Of a stretch of 48,221 nt of DNA, positions 1 through 8,195 are shown piece after piece. The stretch lies in contig JBEEOW010000028.1 in assembly GCA_041191405.1 (NCBI GenBank), positions 1 through 48,221 of the forward strand, given 5' to 3'. The translations under genes were made by a program, and so were the position numbers. Source of the stretch: JBEEOW01 sp041191405. Its GTDB lineage: Bacteria; Bacteroidota; Bacteroidia; Cytophagales; UBA9547. Every line of letters begins with the position of its first letter. Within the stretch, counting starts at the first letter, position 1. The notes under the pieces were generated by a model that saw nothing but the letters and a program-made list of their open reading frames with translations, had not been told where the DNA came from and made no database searches.

Positions 1-123
1 TTTAAAACTATTGATGGTGCTAAAATATTTGTTGTTATGAGGTCTATCATTGATACGGCTATTAAAAATAATTTAAATATATTCGATACTCTTTTTTATA
101 TCGCTAACTTAAGGGCTGAGTAG
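1..123 (+). CDS. C-terminal fragment of a probable transposase (partial at window edge)
   Basis: Frame 1 is open from the first base and stops at 121-123 (TAG), giving 41 residues. The text reads G-A-K-I-F-x-x-x-R-S-I-I-D-T followed by K-N-N-x-N-I-F-D-x-L. This resembles the extreme C-terminus of IS66-type transposases, which carry a similar 'GA..F..IRS.I.T..K...N.F..L' pattern. The 5' part lies outside the window, so I cannot tell whether the element is intact or a remnant. Family assignment is from memory of the pattern only and is tentative. Confidence 0.4.
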   Translation, partial: FKTIDGAKIFVVMRSIIDTAIKNNLNIFDTLFYIANLRAE

Positions 124-349
124 TTACAACTAATTTATATTTAAAAATAATCTTCAACAACTTATTAATGACTATTTTCCCCCACCTAATTAAATTCAAT
201 TTTCATTAATCTAACTTTTTAAAATACAACACTTTGCTCTTAACTCTCAACTCTCAACTCTTAACTCATTTTAACTTATCAATTCTTTTATGCCAATATT
301 TTCAAGGTTTTTAACTAAATTTAGGGTCTAATATTTACATAGCAATTTT
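124..349. other. Non-coding gap with a heptad repeat
   Basis: This AT-rich gap between the transposase end and cysS holds one 7-bp repeat array (listed separately at 237-267). I see no open reading frame, terminator or clear TAnnTTTG promoter box in it. Confidence 0.5.
237..267. repeat. Heptanucleotide array, CTCTYAA family
   Basis: Four consecutive 7-bp units read CTCTTAA, CTCTCAA, CTCTCAA, CTCTTAA, followed by a partial fifth. It lies 82 bp upstream of cysS. This is the first of about twenty 7-bp-period arrays in the window. Confidence 0.85.
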
Positions 350-1840
350 ATGGCTAAAGAATTTGTAGTTTATAATACTTTAACTCGCAAAAAAGAAGTT
401 TTTACTCCTCTTCATGCTCCTTTTGTGGGTATGTATGTTTGCGGACCTACTGTTTATGGTGATGCACATTTAGGACACTCTCGTTCGGCTGTAACTTTTG
501 ATATTTTATATCGCTACTTAAAACACTTAGGCTATAAAGTTAGGTATGTTAGAAATATTACTGATGTTGGGCATCTTGAAAATGATGCTGATGTTGGGGA
601 AGATAAAATTGCTAAACGTGCTCGTTTAGAACAACTTGAGCCAATGGAGGTTGCTCAGCAATATACTAATAGCTATCATTTAGATATGCAGGCTATGAAT
701 GTATTGAAACCTAATATTGAGCCTCTTGCTTCTGGTCACGTAATGGAACAAATTGAAATGGTTCAAAGCTTAATTGACAATGGTTTTGCTTATGAATCAG
801 AAGGTTCTGTTTATTTTGATGTTAGAAAATATGCTGAATCGAATCCTTATGGCGAACTTTCAGGTAGAAAAATTGACGACCTTTTAAATACTACTCGTGA
901 GCTAGATGGTCAAGAGGAAAAACGTTCGTCTCTTGACTTTGCACTTTGGAAAAAAGCTTCTCCTGAGCATATTATGCGTTGGAATTCGCCTTGGTCTGTG
1001 GGTTTCCCAGGTTGGCATATTGAATGTTCGGCAATGAGTAAAAAATACTTGGGCGATACTTTTGATATTCATGGTGGTGGTATGGATTTACTTTTCCCTC
1101 ATCACGAAAGTGAAATTGCACAATCAAAAGGTTGTAATCATACTACGCCAGCTAAATACTGGATGCACAATAATATGATTACTATCAACGGACAAAAAAT
1201 GGGCAAATCTCTAGGTAACTTTATTACTATGAGAGAGTTGTACGATGGTAATCACTATCTTTTAGAACGTGCTTACTCTCCAATGACAATCCGTTTTTTC
1301 ATTCTTCAAGCACATTACAGAAGTACACTTGATTTTTCAAACGAAGCTTTACAAGCGGCAGGCAAAGGCTATCGTAAAATTATCAATGGTTCAAAAGTAT
1401 TGTCAAAACTTACTTATCCTGAAACAGTTGGCGAACCAAACAATGATTTAATTCTTGAAATTGAAAAACTACTAGCCGACCTTTACACCGGAATTAATGA
1501 TGATTTAAATACAGCAATTACTATTGCTAGCTTATTTAATTTATTGAAAAAAATAAATGGTTTTTATACCAACAAAGCTTCAATTGCTACTATTCCAGAA
1601 AAATTATTTGAGGAATTAAAAACTACATATTTTACTTTGGTTCACGAAGTTTTAGGTTTGGTTGAAGAGGAAAGTGCTGATATTACAGCTTTAATTGAAA
1701 CAATGTTAGGGTTTTATGCAGAAGCGAAAGCACAAAAAGATTATGCAAAAATTGATGTGATTCGTGCTAAATTAAAAGAGCAAGGTATTGCAGTTAAAGA
1801 TATGAAAGACGGTATAGACTGGGCATTTGATGAAAATTAA
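350..1840 (+). CDS. cysS: Cysteinyl-tRNA synthetase
   Basis: This class I aminoacyl-tRNA synthetase charges tRNA-Cys with cysteine in the cytoplasm. The 496 residues are close to the family's usual 460-500. The HIGH signature appears as HLGH at residues 40-43 and the KMSKS loop as KMGKS at 283-287. The zinc-site ligands that recognise the cysteine thiol are all present: C31, C226, H251 and E255, matching C28, C209, H234 and E238 of the E. coli enzyme. The C-terminal helical region (about 355-496) is the DALR-type anticodon-binding part. The ATG at 350 starts directly with the typical beta-strand before the nucleotide fold. The next gene overlaps its last 11 bases, so the two are probably co-transcribed. 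Confidence 0.97.
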   Translation: MAKEFVVYNTLTRKKEVFTPLHAPFVGMYVCGPTVYGDAHLGHSRSAVTFDILYRYLKHLGYKVRYVRNITDVGHLENDADVGEDKIAKRARLEQLEPMEVAQQYTNSYHLDMQAMNVLKPNIEPLASGHVMEQIEMVQSLIDNGFAYESEGSVYFDVRKYAESNPYGELSGRKIDDLLNTTRELDGQEEKRSSLDFALWKKASPEHIMRWNSPWSVGFPGWHIECSAMSKKYLGDTFDIHGGGMDLLFPHHESEIAQSKGCNHTTPAKYWMHNNMITINGQKMGKSLGNFITMRELYDGNHYLLERAYSPMTIRFFILQAHYRSTLDFSNEALQAAGKGYRKIINGSKVLSKLTYPETVGEPNNDLILEIEKLLADLYTGINDDLNTAITIASLFNLLKKINGFYTNKASIATIPEKLFEELKTTYFTLVHEVLGLVEEESADITALIETMLGFYAEAKAQKDYAKIDVIRAKLKEQGIAVKDMKDGIDWAFDEN

Positions 1841-2840
1841 TTTTAAATACATAGCCTTGCCATTGGTTGCGCTTGCTTTTGCAGCTTGTAACCAATCAGG
1901 AGAAAATAAAACTGGCGAAAGCAATCAGGAAGAATCGAAAAAAACAGTAAACGTACATGTTCCTGTATTTCAACCTGATAGTTCATATAGATTTGTAGCT
2001 GAGCAAGTTGCATTCGGACCTAGAGTTCCAAATACCAAAGCTCACGATAAATGTGCTGAATATTTGGTAGCAAAGTTAAAATCATGGGGTGCAGAAGTTA
2101 CCATTCAAAAGTTTGATGCAACAGCTTACAATGGAACTGTGCTTAAAGCTCAAAATATAATTGCTTCAATCAACCCTGAAATTAGTAAAAGAATTGTGTT
2201 GGCTGCACACTGGGATACTCGTCCGTTTGCCGACCAAGATTCTATAAATCAGAAGAAACCAATTGATGGTGCAAATGATGGAGGAAGTGGTGTCGCTATT
2301 TTAATGGAGGTATTAAGAGCAATTCAAGCAGATAGTATAAAACCCAAAGTGGGTATTGATGTAGTATTTTTTGATGTGGAAGATTACGGTCAACCAGAAG
2401 ATTATCACAGCGATAAAGACAGCAAAGATACTTGGTGCTTAGGCTCTCAGTATTGGTCTAAAAATCCACATAAGCCAAATTACACTGCATTTTATGGTAT
2501 TTTATTGGATATGGCAGGTGCAAAAAATGCACGTTTTGCCAAAGATGGTACTTCAATGCATTTTGCTCCAGCGGTAACAAATAAAGTTTGGGCTATCGGA
2601 CAAAGTATTGGTTATGGCAATTATTTTGTAAACGAAGAATCATCAGAAATTATTGATGATCACTTGTTTGTAAATCAAAATGCAAAAATTCCAATGATTG
2701 ATATTATTGAATATGATCCATCAAACGGTTCATATTTCGGAAAATACTGGCACACTCATAACGATAACATGAGTGTAATTGATAAAAATACACTTCAAGC
2801 TGTTGGTAGAACAGTTTTGTGTGCTATTTATTCGGAATAG
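1830..2840 (+). CDS. M28-family lipoprotein, glutaminyl-peptide cyclotransferase-like
   Basis: This is a predicted lipoprotein of 336 residues. I chose the ATG at 1830 rather than the TTG at 1827; it overlaps cysS by 11 bases. A signal peptide ends in a lipobox (L-A-F-A-A-C), so the mature protein should be anchored by a lipid on its first Cys. The body has the M28/glutaminyl cyclase fold signature in order: A-H-W-D-T-R-P-F, G-A-N-D-G-G-S-G, F-F-D-V-E-D-Y-G, L-L-D-M-A-G-A, D-D-H and W-H-T near the end. The L-L-D, D-D-H and W-H-T blocks align with the human glutaminyl cyclase pattern better than with aminopeptidases. Periplasmic glutaminyl cyclases of this type are known in Bacteroidota and form N-terminal pyroglutamate on exported proteins. 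An aminopeptidase activity remains possible. Confidence 0.8.
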   Translation: MKINFKYIALPLVALAFAACNQSGENKTGESNQEESKKTVNVHVPVFQPDSSYRFVAEQVAFGPRVPNTKAHDKCAEYLVAKLKSWGAEVTIQKFDATAYNGTVLKAQNIIASINPEISKRIVLAAHWDTRPFADQDSINQKKPIDGANDGGSGVAILMEVLRAIQADSIKPKVGIDVVFFDVEDYGQPEDYHSDKDSKDTWCLGSQYWSKNPHKPNYTAFYGILLDMAGAKNARFAKDGTSMHFAPAVTNKVWAIGQSIGYGNYFVNEESSEIIDDHLFVNQNAKIPMIDIIEYDPSNGSYFGKYWHTHNDNMSVIDKNTLQAVGRTVLCAIYSE

Positions 2841-2878
2841 TTTGATTAATTTATAAATAGGAATTAATAATTAATACT

Positions 2879-2938
2879 CGAAAAATTTGCTTTACGGTCA
2901 CTGAGCGTAGTAGAAGTGTAAGTAAAGGAAATTTTTCG
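2879..2938. repeat. REP-like hairpin, CTGAGC-core family
   Basis: The outer arms CGAAAAATTT (2879-2888) and AAATTTTTCG (2929-2938) are perfectly complementary over 10 bp. Inside them gctttac faces gtaaagg, and the loop carries CACTGAGCGTAGTAGAAGTG. The same outer arms and a related core occur at 7065-7127. It is not followed by a T-run, so it is not a simple terminator. Confidence 0.8.
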
Positions 2939-2954
2939 CTGAAATAATAATTAT

Positions 2955-3044
2955 CTCACGTTGACAACGGTTGCAAACCTTGTCAAACGTATAGTAAAAG
3001 TATAAATTACGCTTGTCAAGGTCGTTGACCCATGACAACGTAAG
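2955..3044. repeat. Imperfect inverted repeat, ACGTTGACAACGG family
   Basis: The left arm 2955-2991 contains ACGTTGACAACGG and CCTTGTCAAACGTA. The right arm 3008-3044 is its reverse complement with about ten mismatches over 37 positions. The spacer is 16 bp. A shorter relative of the left arm occurs at 37545-37567. Confidence 0.7.
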
Positions 3045-3213
3045 ATTAAATAATTGTCTTAATTAAGATTTAAAGATAAACGGATTTAAAAATCCTAAAA
3101 TTTTAGAATCCTAATAATCCTAGTTCAGACAATTCTAACAAATAAATTAATAACAATTCAACCATAAAAAGAAATACTTTGATTTATTAAAGTAATTTCT
3201 ACACTTAAACAAG

Positions 3214-6200
3214 ATGATTCTTTTCGCAAAAAACGCACAAGGAAGTATTTACGCAGTTGGTTACACCAACGAGCTATCTGTAGAAGACAAACAAAAATTA
3301 AATTGGTTGTTTGATGGTGAAGTACTTGCAGACACTCAATTAAAAGGATGGTTTGTTGGTCCACGTAAGGAAATGCTTACACCTTGGAGTACTAATGCTG
3401 TTGAAATTACCCAAAATATGGGCATCAGCGGAATTCTGAGAATAGAAGAATTTAAAGAAGTAAATGATGAAAATGCGGAATTTGACCGTATGTTGAATCA
3501 TTTGTACAATGGTTTAGACCAAAAAATATTTACTATTGATGTTGAACCTCAACCTGTTGTTTACTTAGACGATATTGCAGCTTATAACAAAGCAGAAGGT
3601 TTGGCATTGAGCGATGATGAGGTAAATTATTTAGAATCAGTTGCTCAAAAATTAAATAGAAAATTAACAGATAGTGAAGTATTTGGGTTTTCGCAAGTAA
3701 ACTCTGAGCACTGTCGCCATAAAATATTTAACGGTCAATTTATTATTGATGGTGTTGAAAAAGAACACTCTCTGTTTAAAATGATTCGTAAAACATCTGA
3801 TGCACATCCTCAAGGATTAGTATCAGCTTACAAAGATAACGTAGCTTTTGTTGAAGGCCCTGAAGCTGAGCAATTTGCTCCTTCAAGTGCTGATAAACCT
3901 GATTTTTTCAAAACAGAAAACTATAAATCTGTACTTTCATTAAAAGCAGAAACACACAATTTCCCAACTACTGTTGAGCCATTTAATGGAGCTGCAACAG
4001 GTGCTGGTGGCGAAATTCGTGACCGTATGGCTGGTGGAACTGGTTCTATGCCATTGGCTGGAACTGCAGTTTACATGACTTCATACAGTCGTTTAGACGA
4101 AGATAGAGCTTGGGAAGAAGCTTTCCCTGCACGTAATTGGTTGTATCAAACGCCAATGGATATCTTAATTAAGGCTTCAAATGGAGCTAGTGATTTTGGT
4201 AACAAATTCGGACAACCACTAATTTCAGGTTCTGTAATCACATTTGAACATTCTGAGCAAGGCAAAAATTACGGATTTGATAAAGTAATTATGCTTGCAG
4301 GTGGTGTTGGAATGGGCAAACACGAACATGCTTTGAAAAAAGATGTTTCTGCAAATGATAAAATTGTTATCATGGGTGGCGACAATTACCGCATAGGTAT
4401 GGGCGGAAGTGCTGTTTCGTCTGTAAATACAGGTGAGTTTTCTAACTCAATTGAGTTAAATGCGGTACAACGTTCAAACCCTGAAATGCAAAAACGTGTG
4501 TATAATGCAATTCGTGCAATGGTTGAGTCGGGTGAAAATCCAATTATATCTATCCATGACCACGGTGCAGGTGGACACTTAAACTGTTTATCTGAATTAG
4601 TTGAAAATACAGGTGGAGTAATTGATTTACAGTCATTACCAGTTGGCGACCCTACACTTTCTTCAAAAGAAATTATAGGTAATGAGAGTCAAGAACGAAT
4701 GGGATTGGTAATCAAAGAAGAATCAATTGACAAACTTAAAAATGCTGCAAAACGTGAGCGTGCACCAATGTATGTAGTTGGTCACACCACTGGCGACATG
4801 AACTTTAAATTTGAGGATTCTAAAACTGGACATCATCCTGTAAATATTCCATTAGAGGATATGTTTGGAAAACCTCCACGTACTATTATGCGTGACGAAA
4901 CAGTTAAAAATAACTGGAAGGCAATCACTTACGACGAATCTCTTTTAAATAAATACCTTGAAGCAGTACTTCAACTTGAAGCAGTTTCAAATAAAGATTG
5001 GTTAACGAATAAAGTTGACCGTTCGGTTACAGGTAGAGTTGCAAAACAACAAACTTGTGGCGAAGTACAAATTCCTTTGAATAACGTTGGTGTAATGGCA
5101 ACGGATTACAGAGGTAAAAATGGTATGGCTACTTCAATTGGTCATGCTCCTGTGCAAGGCTTAGTTGACGAGCGTGCAGCTTCAAGAATTGCTATCACTG
5201 AGGCACTTGCAAATATTGTTTGGGCTCCAATTGAAGGCGGACTTGGTGCTGTATCATTAAGTGCTAACTGGATGTGGCCATGTAAAAACAAAGGCGAAGA
5301 TGCTCGTTTGTATAATGCTGTAGAAGAAGTAAGTAATTTCTGTATTGAATTGGGAATCAATGTTCCAACAGGAAAAGATTCACTTTCAATGGCACAAAAA
5401 TATCCAAATGGCGAGGTAGTTTACTCTCCAGGAACGGTGATAATTTCAGCAATTGCACCTGTAAATGATATTAAAAAAGTAGTTACTCCTGATTTAAAAC
5501 CAATTGATGATTCAGTTTTATTATATCTTGATTTAAGTGCTGATAAATTATCTCTTGGTGGAACTTCATTTGCACAAGTAACCAACCAATTAGGAAGCGA
5601 AGTTGCAACTGTAAAAGATACAACATTGGTTAAAAATGTTTTTGCAGCGGTACAAGAATTAATAAAATCAGATTTAATTTTAGCTGGACATGATGTTTCA
5701 TCTGGTGGTTTGATTACTACTTTGTTAGAAATGAATTTCCCTAATTTACAATGTGGATTAGAAGCTAACCTTGATGGATTTGGAGATACAAATATCATTG
5801 AAATCCTATTTGCTGAAAATCCTGCATTAGTAATTCAAGTTGAAAATGAAGTAGCTGTAAATGCAATTTTGGCAAAACATAATGTTAAAGCTTTAAAAAT
5901 TGCTAATTTCATAGATGATAGATTGGTAATTGTAAATCACAATACGAAAAGTAATACCTTTATTATCAATAACTTACGTAGAATTTGGACAAAAACTTCT
6001 TTCCTTCTTGACAAAAAACAAAGTGGTAAAAAGGCCGCTGAAAGCAGATACGACAACTTAGGAAAACAACCAATTGTTTGGCAGTTTTTACCTCAATTCA
6101 ATGGTAAATTATTGCAACATGGACTTGGTCATGGTTTAGCTCCACAAGGACCAGTAGCGGCAATTATCCGTGAAAAAGGTTCAAATGGTGATAGAGAAAT

Positions 6201-6897
6201 GGCTTATTCACTGTATTTGGCTGGCTTTAAAGTGAAAGATGTGCACATGACTGACTTAATGGAAGGTCGTGAAACATTAGAAGATGTAAGCTTTGTAGTT
6301 TTTGTAGGTGGATTCTCAAATTCAGATGTTTTAGGTTCGGCAAAAGGTTGGGCTGGAGCATTTAAATACAACAATAAAGCCATGACAGCATTACAAAATT
6401 TCTTTGCTCGTGAAAATACCATGAGTTTGGGAGTTTGTAACGGTTGTCAGTTAATGGTTGAATTAGGATTAATTTACCCAGAGCATGCAGAAAAACCAAA
6501 AATGTTACATAACGATTCACATAAATTTGAATCAACATTTGTAACATTAGATGTGTTAAATACCGATTCTATCATGCTTAAATCATTAACAGGAAGCAGA
6601 TTAGGTATTTGGGTTGCACATGGCGAAGGTAAATTCCACTTGCCATTAGCTGAAAACGAATATGCAATTCCATTGAAATATACTTATGATACTTATCCTG
6701 GAAATCCAAATGGTTCGGCTTACGGAGCAGCAGGAATTGTAAGTAAAGATGGTCGTCACTTAGCAATGATGCCACACTTAGAAAGAGCAATATTCCCATG
6801 GCAAACAGCATTCTATCCACACCACCGTGCAAACGATGAAGTTACACCTTGGATAGAAGCATTTGTTAATGCTAGACTTTGGTTAGAGAAAAAATAA
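3214..6897 (+). CDS. purL: Phosphoribosylformylglycinamidine synthase (single-chain PurL)
   Basis: This enzyme converts FGAR, glutamine and ATP to FGAM, the fourth step of de novo purine synthesis. At 1227 residues it is the long single-chain form, in which the synthetase and glutaminase are fused, rather than the PurS/PurQ/PurL split form. The N-terminal half carries the S-E-H-C-R-H signature at residues 164-169. The C-terminal class I glutamine amidotransferase domain carries G-V-C-N-G-C-Q with the nucleophile at C1075, and near the end the P-H-L-E-R motif. The ATG at 3214 is preceded by an in-frame stop region and a repeat-filled gap. An intrinsic terminator follows 18 bp after the stop, so it is probably monocistronic. 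The amidophosphoribosyltransferase of the same pathway lies at 21047. Confidence 0.97.
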   Translation: MILFAKNAQGSIYAVGYTNELSVEDKQKLNWLFDGEVLADTQLKGWFVGPRKEMLTPWSTNAVEITQNMGISGILRIEEFKEVNDENAEFDRMLNHLYNGLDQKIFTIDVEPQPVVYLDDIAAYNKAEGLALSDDEVNYLESVAQKLNRKLTDSEVFGFSQVNSEHCRHKIFNGQFIIDGVEKEHSLFKMIRKTSDAHPQGLVSAYKDNVAFVEGPEAEQFAPSSADKPDFFKTENYKSVLSLKAETHNFPTTVEPFNGAATGAGGEIRDRMAGGTGSMPLAGTAVYMTSYSRLDEDRAWEEAFPARNWLYQTPMDILIKASNGASDFGNKFGQPLISGSVITFEHSEQGKNYGFDKVIMLAGGVGMGKHEHALKKDVSANDKIVIMGGDNYRIGMGGSAVSSVNTGEFSNSIELNAVQRSNPEMQKRVYNAIRAMVESGENPIISIHDHGAGGHLNCLSELVENTGGVIDLQSLPVGDPTLSSKEIIGNESQERMGLVIKEESIDKLKNAAKRERAPMYVVGHTTGDMNFKFEDSKTGHHPVNIPLEDMFGKPPRTIMRDETVKNNWKAITYDESLLNKYLEAVLQLEAVSNKDWLTNKVDRSVTGRVAKQQTCGEVQIPLNNVGVMATDYRGKNGMATSIGHAPVQGLVDERAASRIAITEALANIVWAPIEGGLGAVSLSANWMWPCKNKGEDARLYNAVEEVSNFCIELGINVPTGKDSLSMAQKYPNGEVVYSPGTVIISAIAPVNDIKKVVTPDLKPIDDSVLLYLDLSADKLSLGGTSFAQVTNQLGSEVATVKDTTLVKNVFAAVQELIKSDLILAGHDVSSGGLITTLLEMNFPNLQCGLEANLDGFGDTNIIEILFAENPALVIQVENEVAVNAILAKHNVKALKIANFIDDRLVIVNHNTKSNTFIINNLRRIWTKTSFLLDKKQSGKKAAESRYDNLGKQPIVWQFLPQFNGKLLQHGLGHGLAPQGPVAAIIREKGSNGDREMAYSLYLAGFKVKDVHMTDLMEGRETLEDVSFVVFVGGFSNSDVLGSAKGWAGAFKYNNKAMTALQNFFARENTMSLGVCNGCQLMVELGLIYPEHAEKPKMLHNDSHKFESTFVTLDVLNTDSIMLKSLTGSRLGIWVAHGEGKFHLPLAENEYAIPLKYTYDTYPGNPNGSAYGAAGIVSKDGRHLAMMPHLERAIFPWQTAFYPHHRANDEVTPWIEAFVNARLWLEKK

Positions 6898-6915
6898 TCT
6901 CAAAATAATTTATTC

Positions 6916-6953
6916 AAAAACTCCACTTGATTAAAATTGAGTGGAGTTTTTTG
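6916..6953 (+). terminator. Intrinsic terminator of purL
   Basis: The stem AAACTCCACT pairs with AGTGGAGTTT across a 12-bp loop and runs straight into a T tract ending near 6952. It starts 18 bp after the purL stop codon. Confidence 0.9.
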
Positions 6954-6963
6954 TTTATTACTC

Positions 6964-7020
6964 AAAAATGAAACATTACAGTTTCTGAGCCTGTCGAAGC
7001 AAAAGTAATGGTTCATTTTT
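6964..7020. repeat. REP-like hairpin, CTGAGC-core family
   Basis: The arms 6964-6979 and 7005-7020 are complementary over 16 bp with one mismatch (AAAAATGAAACATTAC against its partner). The loop contains CTGAGCCTGTCGAAGC, the core seen in reverse orientation at 7065-7127. The two elements form a head-to-head pair about 45 bp apart. Confidence 0.85.
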
Positions 7021-7064
7021 GCTAATTATTTCAATTTGTCTTATAAAAAATATTTGATATTTTC

Positions 7065-7127
7065 AGCGAAAAATCATCTTTACTAATGCTTCGACAAGCT
7101 CAGCAACCGTAAAGATAATTTTTCGCT
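7065..7127. repeat. REP-like hairpin, inverted copy of the CTGAGC core
   Basis: The arms 7065-7083 and 7109-7127 pair over 19 bp with one mismatch. The loop reads GCTTCGACAAGCTCAGC, the reverse complement of the core in the neighbouring hairpin. The outer arms share CGAAAAAT with the hairpin at 2879-2938. Confidence 0.85.
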
Positions 7128-7153
7128 AAAAAATATGGACTACCTTTAAGTTT

Positions 7154-7161
7154 TATATTTG
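7154..7161 (+). promoter_or_regulatory. Candidate -7 box for the SRPBCC gene
   Basis: TATATTTG matches the Bacteroidota -7 consensus TAnnTTTG and lies 28 bp before the ATG at 7190. I see no convincing TTG at the expected upstream distance. Confidence 0.45.
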
Positions 7162-7189
7162 AAAAAAATACTCAATAGAAAAAGACCAA

Positions 7190-7633
7190 ATGCAAACCAT
7201 AAAATTCTCAGAATCAATAATCATAAATTCAAAGCCTGAAATTGTTTTTGATTACACACAAGATTATAATAAAAGGCTTTCGTGGGATACTTTTCTGATT
7301 CGTGCTGAATTAATTGAGGGTGCAACCAATGCGGGCAAAGGTGTTAAAGCTTATTGTGTTGCCAAAAATGGCATTGGTATGGTTACAGAATATGTTTCAT
7401 TTAATCGTCCACGAGTTACTGCTATAAAAATGACTTCTGGTCCGTATATGTTCAAATCTTTTCTTGGGTCATGGACATTTAAACAAACAGAAAACAATAC
7501 TACAGAAGTAATATTTTTATACTCTTTTCAATTAAGTTTTCCATTTAACTTAGCATCCTTTTTTATTAAAAAAACACTTCAAAATAATGTAAAACAAAGA
7601 CTTATTGATTTGAAAAATTGTATTGAAATTTAG
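7190..7633 (+). CDS. SRPBCC (START-like) family protein
   Basis: This 147-residue soluble protein has the helix-grip layout of SRPBCC/polyketide-cyclase-like proteins. An N-terminal strand with I-x-S-K-P-E-I-V-F-D-Y is followed by D-Y-N-K-R-L-S-W-D, a series of strands including F-L-G-S-W-T-F-K, and a long C-terminal helix. Members bind hydrophobic ligands in a central cavity, but no ligand can be named here. It has no signal peptide. It stands alone between a repeat cluster and a convergent gene. The ATG at 7190 gives the standard N-terminal strand for the family. Confidence 0.75.
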   Translation: MQTIKFSESIIINSKPEIVFDYTQDYNKRLSWDTFLIRAELIEGATNAGKGVKAYCVAKNGIGMVTEYVSFNRPRVTAIKMTSGPYMFKSFLGSWTFKQTENNTTEVIFLYSFQLSFPFNLASFFIKKTLQNNVKQRLIDLKNCIEI

Positions 7634-7737
7634 TGTATTTTCAATTTTAGAGATTATTATTTTAAAGAGTCCTAGTGCATATTTTATGTCTAAATATTTT
7701 TATTATGAACTCAGCAACTACTATTTTCATGAGATTT

Positions 7738-8190
7738 TTACTCGATTTTAGTTAAATACAAACTTTCAAGATTTACACAATTTGATTTTATATCACTATA
7801 AAAACCATATTTTCCATTTGAATCTTCTGAAAATTGTATTTGATAATTATCTGCTGAAAACATAAATGCATCATAATCGGATGAATATTGCCAACTACCA
7901 TTAATTTCTTTTTCCTTACAATTTTTTAATTTAATGGTGAATTTACGATTAGATTTTATTTCAAAAGTAAGTTTGTTGTCAAGTTCGTAAGTTCCTGTAA
8001 TTGAGTTTGCAACAATAGAATCTTTTATATTTAAAACAATAAATATTAAAATTGGAATTAAGAATAATATTAAACTACCTATTAATGTATTTTTTTGAAT
8101 TTCTTTTGACAAAAATATACTGATAATTGAAAGAATAATGGCTGGGAACCAACATATAAACAATAAAAATGAGCTAAACATTAATTCCAT
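7738..8190 (-). CDS. Small membrane protein with a C-terminal soluble domain
   Basis: I do not recognise this 150-residue protein by family. Two hydrophobic segments (about residues 5-27 and 36-56) make an N-terminal membrane anchor. They are followed by a short strand-rich domain: G-T-Y-E-L-D-N-K-L-T-F-E-I, then N-G-S-W-Q-Y-S and further strands. The order resembles small lipocalin-like or DUF-type domains that begin with G-T-Y/W. It starts 5 bp after the MFS transporter stop on the same strand, so the two are likely co-transcribed. The start could also be at the internal Met4. Confidence 0.6.
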   Translation of the reverse strand: MELMFSSFLLFICWFPAIILSIISIFLSKEIQKNTLIGSLILFLIPILIFIVLNIKDSIVANSITGTYELDNKLTFEIKSNRKFTIKLKNCKEKEINGSWQYSSDYDAFMFSADNYQIQFSEDSNGKYGFYSDIKSNCVNLESLYLTKIE

Positions 8191-8195
8191 AAAAA

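Larger units (their letters stand above)
2841..3213. other. 373-bp gap made of palindromic repeats
   Basis: The gap between the cyclase-like gene and purL has no plausible gene. It contains a 60-bp hairpin at 2879-2938 and a larger imperfect inverted repeat at 2955-3044 (both listed). About 3090-3140 is a low-complexity stretch in which 'aatccta' and similar words recur. No strong promoter for purL is visible; the sequence just before it lacks a clean TAnnTTTG box. Confidence 0.5.

Noticed and set aside
1827..1829. TTG start one codon before the ATG of the cyclase-like gene
   Set aside because: The ATG at 1830 gives a cleaner lipoprotein signal peptide.
2879..2938. Intrinsic terminator after the cyclase-like gene
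   Set aside because: The hairpin has no T-run on either side and belongs to a dispersed repeat family.
5142..6832. Minus-strand open frames across purL
   Set aside because: They lie inside a complete, well-conserved purL and show no domain, start context or separation of their own.
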